Source of the DNA: a bacterium | Lineage (GTDB): Bacteria; Bdellovibrionota_C; UBA2361; SZUA-149 | Length of the DNA: 5,940 bases | Reading direction: 5' to 3' | NCBI GenBank assembly: GCA_003230795.1 | Contig: QIGM01000294.1 | Location: 1-5,940 of the forward strand | Shown here: piece by piece, positions 1-5,207 of the stretch | Layout of the letters: each line of letters begins with the position of its first letter | How positions within the stretch are numbered: the stretch's first letter is position 1 | The notes under the pieces: model-generated | Told to the model about the DNA's origin: nothing | The model's database searches: none | What the model saw: the letters and a program-made list of their open reading frames with translations, nothing else | Program-made: the position numbers and the translations under genes

Positions 1-156
1 GATAAACATGCAATGTTCTACTAGGTAATAGAGGCGTGCTCAAACCAGTTGATTGTTAACCTCTTGATATTCCAGCGTATTTCTATATCTAAATGAGACG
101 CACTGCCCTAAATACCTTATCGCTGATTACGGGCTTAAGTTGCTTGGTACAGGAAG

Positions 157-186
157 AAACAGAGAGTAAAAAAACAGAGAGTAAAA
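157..186. repeat. Perfect 15-bp tandem duplication
   Basis: The unit AAACAGAGAGTAAAA occurs twice head to tail (157-171 and 172-186) with no mismatch. It ends 4 bases before the stop codon of the minus-strand membrane-protein gene, so it lies in that gene's 3' untranslated region. On the minus strand it reads as two T-rich blocks but has no GC-rich stem, so it is not a recognisable intrinsic terminator. The rest of 1-190 shows no open frame of useful length on either strand and no RNA gene that I can recognise. Confidence 0.85.
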
Positions 187-190
187 GTGT

Positions 191-1369
191 CTACCGCGCG
201 ATCTCGGAGCGGTCGAGCATTGAGAGGTTGTAGAACGCAGCTCGCATAGGCACAGAGTCGAGCGCCTGATCCTCAGCAGTGGTCGCCGAAAGTAACCACT
301 CCCTTGCCTTACGGTAGTCTTCTTTAGTGCGAGCTTGGGTAAGCATGGCGAGAGCGGCGTTATTGAAAATCGAGGTAAACAATTCTGGAGAGGTGAAATG
401 ACTAACTCTACCAGCAGCAGTCCTTAAACGGCGTAAGGGTTCGGTGGAATTAAAGGAGGAAGAGCTCAGCGACTGTAGCAAAGAAAGAGTTCCCGCAAGA
501 TAATCACTAAAGGCTCGCGGTGAGTCAGTTTTCCAAGGGCCAGAGATGAGGCTTGCTTCATTCAAGGCATCGAGACGAGTAGAGAAGAAACTTGCTTCCG
601 CCTCCACGGAGTCAATCGGTGTAGTCTCGGTTGGCAGTGCCGCAGCGAGCCACGCCAGCCAATGTCGAGCAAGCTCTTCCGGTTCTCCAGGCACATCGAC
701 TGCTGCCGTTTGATAGAGAAGCGCGTAGGGACCAGAGGTTCCAGGCAAAGAAACAAAGACGACGTCCTCGCGCGCGGTTAAACCCCACCTCATTGCATAT
801 TCTGTTTCAGTAGTATCAAGAACTCGCTCTTGCGAATTTAGGATGGGCGCTAAATAGTCTTGCGGACTCGCACGAAAAACGACCGACAACCAGGAGGGCT
901 CTCCGCGAATAAGCAAAGATCTCGAAGGATTCTTATTGAACCAATCGCGAGCACTACTCTCATCACCAAAACTCTTTCGCATCATCTCAGCACTCGGCAA
1001 ATGATAAGTGCGCGCGATTTTATTTAGCCTAAGAAAAAGAGAACGTGCCTCCATTCCAGAACTATCGCTCTGGAGTCTAGCGACAACCACACTGGCTTGC
1101 TTACTGAAACCCGGAAAGAAGCCCTCAACGTTAGCAGCAGCCAATAGCCAGAGTCCTACTGCAAGCACTAAGAGTGATTTTGGAACTGCGAAGCGCTTCA
1201 AAGACGGAATGTTGAAAACAACGAGCAGCACTAAAGGAAAATAAAGAAACTGCAGGTCTTCGATTCTTACATCAAAATACCTAACAACTCTAAAGCTGAG
1301 CGCCAGGAAGAGAATTCCGAGTAACCAAAAAACAGAGGCGATGCTCCTAATGCGAGCAAGCATTGGCAT
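191..1369 (-). CDS. Unrecognised membrane-anchored protein, 392 aa, three N-terminal TM segments
   Basis: I do not recognise this family. The protein has three hydrophobic segments near the N-terminus (about residues 8-26, 38-54 and 64-80), then a soluble domain of about 310 residues without obvious catalytic motifs. Basic residues flank the first segment (R6, R8, then R27, R30), so topology is uncertain; an odd number of spans would put the large domain on the opposite side of the membrane from the N-terminus, probably outside the cytoplasm. The C-terminal 50 residues look helical and faintly TPR-like (KEDYRKAREWL), which is only an impression. The frame can be extended to a TTG at 1385-1387, but I chose the ATG at 1367-1369 because AAGGA lies 5 bases upstream of it. 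The gene is divergent from the kinase gene. Function unknown; a membrane sensor or scaffold partner of the kinase is possible but unsupported. Confidence 0.8.
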   Translation of the reverse strand: MPMLARIRSIASVFWLLGILFLALSFRVVRYFDVRIEDLQFLYFPLVLLVVFNIPSLKRFAVPKSLLVLAVGLWLLAAANVEGFFPGFSKQASVVVARLQSDSSGMEARSLFLRLNKIARTYHLPSAEMMRKSFGDESSARDWFNKNPSRSLLIRGEPSWLSVVFRASPQDYLAPILNSQERVLDTTETEYAMRWGLTAREDVVFVSLPGTSGPYALLYQTAAVDVPGEPEELARHWLAWLAAALPTETTPIDSVEAEASFFSTRLDALNEASLISGPWKTDSPRAFSDYLAGTLSLLQSLSSSSFNSTEPLRRLRTAAGRVSHFTSPELFTSIFNNAALAMLTQARTKEDYRKAREWLLSATTAEDQALDSVPMRAAFYNLSMLDRSEIAR

Positions 1370-1374
1370 ATGGT

Positions 1375-1379
1375 TCCTT
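1375..1379 (-). promoter_or_regulatory. Ribosome-binding site deciding the start of the membrane-protein gene
   Basis: On the minus strand AAGGA stands 5 bases before the ATG at 1367-1369. This good Shine-Dalgarno match lies inside the possible six-codon N-terminal extension that would begin at the TTG at 1387, so the ATG is the better start and the protein is 392 rather than 398 residues long. Confidence 0.65.
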
Positions 1380-1401
1380 ACAGTCAATAGATACGAATAG
1401 C

Positions 1402-1430
1402 TTTTTATGCTACTCCAGCAAGCCTATCAA
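1402..1430 (-). promoter_or_regulatory. Candidate sigma-70 promoter for the membrane-protein gene
   Basis: On the minus strand TTGATA (plus positions 1425-1430, 5 of 6 matches to TTGACA) is followed after exactly 17 bases by TAAAAA (1402-1407, 4 of 6 matches to TATAAT). Transcription would start near 1395, giving a leader of about 25 bases that contains the AAGGA site. The -35 element lies inside the 27-bp tandem duplication, so a second TTGATA is present at 1452-1457. The matches are by eye and no expression evidence is available. Confidence 0.4.
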
Positions 1431-1472
1431 GCAGATGCCTAGCAGCAAGCCTATCAAGCAGATGCCTAGCAG
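1416..1472. repeat. 27-bp tandem duplication in the divergent intergenic region
   Basis: A 27-bp unit is repeated perfectly with period 27 over 57 bases (2.1 copies): position 1416 pairs with 1443 and the identity continues to 1472. Inside each unit there is a shorter periodicity: CAAGCCTAT is followed by CAAGCAGAT, a 7 of 9 match, so the word CAAGC occurs at 1419, 1428, 1446 and 1455, always at multiples of 9 bases. It lies between the membrane-protein gene and the kinase gene and overlaps the candidate -35 element of the former. It could be a neutral slippage product or a duplicated regulator-binding region; the sequence cannot decide. Confidence 0.9.
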
Positions 1473-1545
1473 ATGCGACTGTGCCGATAAAAGGCTAGCA
1501 TGTATAGTCATCGGAAAAAGGAATTCCCACCGATTACTGATGAAC

Positions 1546-1550
1546 GAGGT
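1546..1550 (+). promoter_or_regulatory. Ribosome-binding site supporting the TTG start of the kinase gene
   Basis: GAGGT ends 5 bases before the TTG at 1556-1558. No in-frame ATG or GTG exists before the conserved histidine box, so this site supports TTG as the start. An ATG at 1540 just upstream is in another frame and runs only to a stop at 1575. Confidence 0.6.
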
Positions 1551-1555
1551 AAATA

Positions 1556-2806
1556 TTGTCACCAAAAGACCGTGACATTCCAACAAGCGCCGCTGCTGAA
1601 AGTTCTAGCAGGACCGGACGCTCCAAATTTCAGCGCGACAGTATAGTTGACTCTGAATTGCTCTCCTCTTTGGCGCATAAGCTCGGTCATGAGATCGGCA
1701 ATCCGCTCACCTCCATCATCTCACTCGGCTCAATCCTCGACCGCTTTTCGGGAATTCCAGATTCTCCACTCGATGATGAGAAAACGGTGAGCTACGCAAG
1801 ATCTATAGTCAAAGAAGCTTGGAGAATCAACGCGCTTACAGAAAAAATGGTGCTACTGCTTTCATCAAAAGACGGAAGCCAACAATCAAACGACCTTCTC
1901 ACTTTGATTCATTCTTCTTTATCAAAACTGCGAACAAGACAGAATTTTGATTCTGACTGGATTCGACTGCGCATAGATGACGAGTCAGTATCAGCTTTTT
2001 GCGACGCAGATCAGACACTCATCCTAGTATCTGAATGCCTTTCTAACGCCTATCAAGCAGTAGGCGCTTTCGAGGCCGAAGAGGCGCCAGAATCTCCACC
2101 CATTACGCTTCGCTTGTCTCAAGAAACTCCCTTCGCGGTAATAGAAGTCATCACACAGCAGAAGTTTGCTTGCCCCTTTGAGCTCTCAGAGCTTTTCGAA
2201 CTCTTCACCACTTCGTGGGCCGATGATAAGCATCTCGGTATTGGTCTGAGTATGGCCGCAGGAATTGTTGAACGCGCTGGTGGTTCTATTGAGATAGAAG
2301 AGCGTGCAGGTGAAAACGGATTCGATTTTGTTACCCGCATTCGATTGAAGACTGACGCTAAGGCAGTTGATGAAATCGCCGATGTGATACCTAGTGCCAC
2401 AACTGAGCAGGCACCGCTTTTTTCTAAGGCTGCAACAATTCTTATTATCGATGACGAGCCAACAGTCGCATCGGCCATCTCGAAAATCATCGAGCTCAGC
2501 GCAAGGAACAAAGAAACTCTTACCATCGAATGCTTGTCTGGAGAGGATGCTCTAGAAAGGCTTAAGAATGATGCTGAGGTTAGTGTCATCCTTTGCGATC
2601 TCAACTTGGAAGGCATGAGTGGTCGGCATATACTAGAAACGATACAGAACACTCGCCCTGAGCTCGTTTCTCGGTTTGCCTTCATCACTGGTGATGCCTC
2701 AAGAGGCGATACGGAACTCTATCTTCGAAGCTCCGGACGGCCTTTTTTAAGTAAACCTTTTGAACCAGAAGCTTTAATTAGTCTCGTTAAGCAATTATCG
2801 GCGTAG
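1556..2806 (+). CDS. Soluble hybrid histidine kinase with C-terminal receiver domain, 416 aa
   Basis: This is a two-component signalling protein with no membrane segment and no recognisable sensor domain; only about 35 polar residues precede the kinase. The dimerisation/phosphoacceptor region has the box GHEIGNPLT with H45, E46, N49 and P50. The ATPase region keeps an N-box (E160, N164, A168), an F-box (LFELFTTS, 213-220) and a GxGL box (GIGL, 228-231). The G1 box (D-x-G-x-G) is missing: after IEV the sequence runs ITQQKFACPF. The receiver domain (about 293-416) is complete, with the acidic pair D299/D300, phosphoacceptor D348, T378 and K400. Family knowledge predicts transfer from H45 to D348 or to another receiver; the lost G1 box makes ATP binding uncertain. 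No DNA-binding output domain or Hpt domain is present. TTG is the start (GAGGT 5 bases upstream). A weak -10-like TATAGT at 1503-1508 lacks a good -35. It precedes def by 51 bases and may be co-transcribed. Confidence 0.88.
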   Translation: MSPKDRDIPTSAAAESSSRTGRSKFQRDSIVDSELLSSLAHKLGHEIGNPLTSIISLGSILDRFSGIPDSPLDDEKTVSYARSIVKEAWRINALTEKMVLLLSSKDGSQQSNDLLTLIHSSLSKLRTRQNFDSDWIRLRIDDESVSAFCDADQTLILVSECLSNAYQAVGAFEAEEAPESPPITLRLSQETPFAVIEVITQQKFACPFELSELFELFTTSWADDKHLGIGLSMAAGIVERAGGSIEIEERAGENGFDFVTRIRLKTDAKAVDEIADVIPSATTEQAPLFSKAATILIIDDEPTVASAISKIIELSARNKETLTIECLSGEDALERLKNDAEVSVILCDLNLEGMSGRHILETIQNTRPELVSRFAFITGDASRGDTELYLRSSGRPFLSKPFEPEALISLVKQLSA

Positions 2807-2857
2807 ATGAGATTTTCAGCGATTTTCTCTCATTGATAACTATAAAACTGTAGAAGA

Positions 2858-3397
2858 ATGGCAATACTCGATATCGTTTTTTACCCAGACCCTCGCCTAA
2901 AAGAGGAATGTGAAACTGTCTCAGAGATAACTGACGACATTCGAAAACTGCTCGATAATATGGCGGAAACCATGTACGACGCGCCTGGTATTGGCCTCGC
3001 CGGCCCACAGGTAGGCTCGAACTTACGCGTATGCATTGTCGATGTAGGAGGCTCCGACGCGGAGGAAGGGGACGAGGAAGAAGAAGTAAAACCCAAAGAT
3101 GGTAGCACTCTCTACAAACTGATTAACCCTAGGATTGTTTCCAAATCAGGTGAAATCGATTCCGAAGAAGGATGCCTTAGCATTCCGACAATTCGCGAAA
3201 AGGTTACGCGTGCAGAGAGCGTCGTCGTCCAAGCGTTAAATGAACGTGGTGAAGAACTTGAAATCCAGGCCGATGGTATTCTTAGTATTTGCCTCCAACA
3301 CGAGATTGATCACCTTGATGGAGTGCTCTTCATTGACTACCTGAGTCGACTAAAGTTGCAACTCGTTAAATCCAAATTGAAGAAGCTAATCCTTTGA
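2858..3397 (+). CDS. def: Peptide deformylase
   Basis: Def removes the N-formyl group from the first methionine of new proteins; it is a cytoplasmic metallohydrolase that works at the ribosome exit. All three family motifs are visible: GIGLAGPQVG (44-53, with Q51; the second A of the usual GLAAPQ is G49), EEGCLSIP (103-110, metal ligand C106) and QHEIDHLDG (147-155, ligands H148 and H152, catalytic E149). At 179 residues it is slightly longer than the E. coli enzyme (about 169), mainly because of an acidic stretch at about 66-78 (SDAEEGDEEEEVK) where E. coli has a short turn. The ATG is fixed by the family's usual N-terminus (a few residues, then YPDPRL). A clear Shine-Dalgarno is lacking: AGAAG is only 1 base from the ATG. 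Its stop overlaps the fmt start, implying translational coupling with its functional partner. Confidence 0.97.
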   Translation: MAILDIVFYPDPRLKEECETVSEITDDIRKLLDNMAETMYDAPGIGLAGPQVGSNLRVCIVDVGGSDAEEGDEEEEVKPKDGSTLYKLINPRIVSKSGEIDSEEGCLSIPTIREKVTRAESVVVQALNERGEELEIQADGILSICLQHEIDHLDGVLFIDYLSRLKLQLVKSKLKKLIL

Positions 3398-4407
3398 GTA
3401 GCGCACGCCCCAAGCTAGTTTTTTTCGGCACCCCGGAGTTCGCCAATCCGGCTCTTCAGGGGTTGGTCGACACCAAGACATTTGATATCACCGCAGTCGT
3501 AACGCAAGCCGATAAACCTTCAGGCAGAGGGCAAAAACTTCAAGCGCCTCCGATAAAAGTATTGGCCGAGAAATTGGGTATTCCTGTTTATCAACCCAAG
3601 TCGATAAAGAATATAGAGACTGTAGGCGATTCAGCAACACCTCGACTACAAGGTGCAAAAAGTAGCGCATCACTCGCAGAATTTCTAAGCGACATTGCTC
3701 CAATAGATGTATTCGTCTGTGTCGCCTACGGTAAGATAATCCCTACGTCCCTCCTTTCGTTTGCCCGTTGCGGAATGGTTAATATTCATCCCTCGCTTTT
3801 ACCTCGTTGGCGAGGGGCCGCGCCGCTTCAGTGGGCTCTTTTCTCCGGAGACAAGGAAACCGGAGTCAGCATCATGAAAATCGAAGAAGGACTAGACACG
3901 GGCCCGGTGTTTTTGACGGAGCACATGCAAATTGCAGCCAACGAAACAATTGGTTCCCTCCACGACAAAGCAGCACAGATAGGCGCCGAGCTTCTCGTCA
4001 AGGCCCTTCCAGCAATTCTCGATGGCTCACTTCAAGCTGCCGCTCAAAATGAAAACGGAGTGACCTACGCGGAGAAGTGGGAAAAAGAGGACTGTCTTAT
4101 AAAGTGGTCGGAAGATGCTGCAATTACTCTACGAAGAATTCGCACCTGCGATCCCTTTCCAGGAGCACGAAGCGAGCTCGATGGAGGCTTAGTAAAAATC
4201 TTCAAGGCTAGAGAAGTCGAAAATCAGAATTTCCCGCCTTCACCGCCTGGAGATGTAGTAGAAGTGGGTAAGGGAGAACTAATTGTGGCATGTGGAGATT
4301 CTCAGTATATTGCGATCGATGAGCTGCAGTTCTCTGGCAAGAAGCGCTTACCCGTAGAAGACGCCTTACGCGGACGTCAGATTTCCGTCGGGCAGTCTTT
4401 TTCCTAG
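3394..4407 (+). CDS. fmt: Methionyl-tRNA formyltransferase
   Basis: Fmt uses 10-formyltetrahydrofolate to formylate Met-tRNA(fMet) for translation initiation in the cytoplasm. The N-terminal catalytic domain shows FFGTPEFA (10-17), TQADKPSGRGQKLQAPPIK (37-55), and the signature region NIHPSLLPRWRGAAPLQ (130-146) followed by GLDTG (166-170); the catalytic residues correspond to N130, H132 and D168. The C-terminal tRNA-binding domain begins near TYAEK (224-228). At 337 residues it exceeds E. coli Fmt (about 315); most of the excess is an insertion of about 19 residues at roughly 73-97, between QPKSIK and the conserved AYGKIIP. The start is TTG at 3394-3396, overlapping the def stop in the four bases TTGA; GAAGAAG at 3379-3385 is a modest ribosome-binding site 8 bases upstream. 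No ATG or GTG in frame lies before the FFGTPEFA motif. The overlap suggests coupled translation with def. Confidence 0.97.
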   Translation: MSSARPKLVFFGTPEFANPALQGLVDTKTFDITAVVTQADKPSGRGQKLQAPPIKVLAEKLGIPVYQPKSIKNIETVGDSATPRLQGAKSSASLAEFLSDIAPIDVFVCVAYGKIIPTSLLSFARCGMVNIHPSLLPRWRGAAPLQWALFSGDKETGVSIMKIEEGLDTGPVFLTEHMQIAANETIGSLHDKAAQIGAELLVKALPAILDGSLQAAAQNENGVTYAEKWEKEDCLIKWSEDAAITLRRIRTCDPFPGARSELDGGLVKIFKAREVENQNFPPSPPGDVVEVGKGELIVACGDSQYIAIDELQFSGKKRLPVEDALRGRQISVGQSFS

Positions 4408-4455
4408 GCCCTTGCGTAGCTCATTATTTTTAGACGAGACTTTTAGGCTATCAAC

Positions 4456-5145
4456 ATGACTCCTTTATCTACTCAGGTATCTACTCGGATATCTACTCAG
4501 GCACCATTAATCGCTCCCTCTATACTTGCCGCGGACTGGTCTCAACTCGCCGTTGAGACGAAAAACATTTGCGACGCCGGCGCCGACCTTCTTCACGTTG
4601 ATGTAATGGATGGACATTTTGTGCCTGTCATTACTTTCGGGCCACAGATGGTTACTACCTTAAAGGCTCACAGCTCCATTCCCTTGGACGTTCATCTTAT
4701 GATCAGCCAACCGGAGCGCCACATTGAAGCCTTTATCGCCGCTGGAGCTGACATCGTTACGGTTCACCAAGAAGCCTGCCCTCACCTCCACCGAACGCTA
4801 CAGCAGATTCGCGAATGCGGAGCAAAAGCTGGTGTCGCGCTCAATCCCGGCACGCCTGTTTCTGCACTAGAGTCAGTAATAGATGAAATCGACTTGCTAC
4901 TACTAATGACTGTAAACCCTGGATGGGGTGGTCAGAAGTTTATTCCACAGTCTCTCGAGCGGGTTCGAAGTGCCCGTGAGCTAATTACGAAATCGGGTAA
5001 CACAATTCATTTAGAAGTTGACGGAGGAGTCAACGCTGAGACCTCCAAGCAAGTTCGAGCGGCTGGAGCAGATACGCTCGTTGCCGGTACCTTTGTTTTT
5101 GGATCCGATAACTATAAGCGTGCAATTGATGCGCTCAAAGAATAG
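4456..5145 (+). CDS. rpe: Ribulose-phosphate 3-epimerase
   Basis: Rpe interconverts D-ribulose 5-phosphate and D-xylulose 5-phosphate in the pentose phosphate pathway. It is a TIM-barrel metalloenzyme of the cytoplasm. Visible motifs are IAPSILAADW (19-28), HVDVMDGHFVP (47-57, metal ligand H47 and catalytic D49), DVHLM (78-82, ligand H80), VNPGWGGQKF (153-162, phosphate/flexible loop), EVDGGV (187-192, catalytic D189) and AGTFVFGS (210-217, phosphate binding). Two oddities: position 58, usually N in the family's FVPN, is V here, and the N-terminus carries an STQ-V/STR-I/STQ-A repeat (5-16) made by a 12-bp tandem repeat just after the start. ATG 4456 is the only ATG, GTG or TTG in frame before the conserved core; upstream only AGG at 4445-4447 resembles a ribosome-binding site. 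It lies 48 bases after fmt, with no clear terminator in between. Confidence 0.97.
   Translation: MTPLSTQVSTRISTQAPLIAPSILAADWSQLAVETKNICDAGADLLHVDVMDGHFVPVITFGPQMVTTLKAHSSIPLDVHLMISQPERHIEAFIAAGADIVTVHQEACPHLHRTLQQIRECGAKAGVALNPGTPVSALESVIDEIDLLLLMTVNPGWGGQKFIPQSLERVRSARELITKSGNTIHLEVDGGVNAETSKQVRAAGADTLVAGTFVFGSDNYKRAIDALKE
4466..4501. repeat. Three-copy 12-bp tandem repeat inside the start of rpe
   Basis: Three adjacent units read TATCTACTCAGG (4466-4477), TATCTACTCGGA (4478-4489) and TATCTACTCAGG (4490-4501). The first and third are identical; the middle one differs at two positions. As 12 is a multiple of 3, the reading frame is kept and each unit adds four residues (STQV, STRI, STQA) before the conserved Rpe barrel. 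Removing two units would give an N-terminus of ordinary Rpe length, so this looks like an in-frame slippage expansion. Confidence 0.95.
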
Positions 5146-5168
5146 CACGCTTGAGTATTTTCAACAGT

Positions 5169-5195
5169 CCCTACTTAACGGGCCCTACTAACGGG
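5169..5195. repeat. Imperfect tandem repeat (14 + 13 bp) before plsY
   Basis: CCCTACTTAACGGG (5169-5182) is followed directly by CCCTACTAACGGG (5183-5195), the same word with one T missing. The GGG closing the second copy is part of the GGGAG ribosome-binding site of plsY, so the duplication sits exactly in its translation initiation region. The one-base length difference means the two copies would not keep a common reading frame, which argues against this stretch being coding. Confidence 0.85.
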
Positions 5196-5197
5196 AG
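5193..5197 (+). promoter_or_regulatory. Ribosome-binding site deciding the plsY start
   Basis: GGGAG lies 10 bases before ATG 5208. The alternative TTG at 5151 would add 19 residues and has no Shine-Dalgarno-like sequence before it. The spacing is slightly long but the site favours the ATG. Confidence 0.55.
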
Positions 5198-5207
5198 CGA
5201 GCCAATA

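Noticed and set aside
64..91. TTGATA followed by TATCTA after 16 bases as a plus-strand promoter
   Set aside because: The -10 matches at only about half its positions and nothing downstream on that strand is coding; it would only run antisense into the membrane-protein gene.
1363..1575. Plus-strand frame of 70 codons spanning the 27-bp duplication, with SSKPIKQMP repeated
   Set aside because: Overlaps the divergent gene's start and the kinase start; the repeat is simply the DNA duplication translated; no ribosome-binding site or family signature.
2048..2060. 13-base word GCCTATCAAGCAG shared by the kinase N-box and the 27-bp repeat (1422-1434)
   Set aside because: In a window this size a 13-base match somewhere is expected about every few windows by chance, and here the kinase copy encodes conserved residues.
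2119..2688. 189-codon minus-strand frame opposite the kinase gene
   Set aside because: It is the antisense shadow of the kinase frame: serine-rich, with no motifs, while the plus frame has clear kinase and receiver motifs.
2807..2833. Inverted repeat ATGAGA/TCTCAT between the kinase gene and def
   Set aside because: Six AT-rich pairs with a 15-base loop and no following T-run; not a credible terminator. The direct repeat GATTTTC (2811, 2821) there is also too short to mean much.
2841..2846. TATAAA as a -10 box of a def promoter
   Set aside because: No -35 at 16-18 bases upstream, and the transcript would start only about 5 bases before the ATG.
3807..4052. 81-codon plus-strand frame inside fmt
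   Set aside because: Arginine/serine-rich off-frame shadow of the conserved Fmt catalytic region.
5151..5207. TTG 5151 as start of plsY
   Set aside because: No ribosome-binding site before it, adds polar residues ahead of the first membrane segment, and passes through a repeat whose copies differ by one base; ATG 5208 gives a normal-length PlsY.
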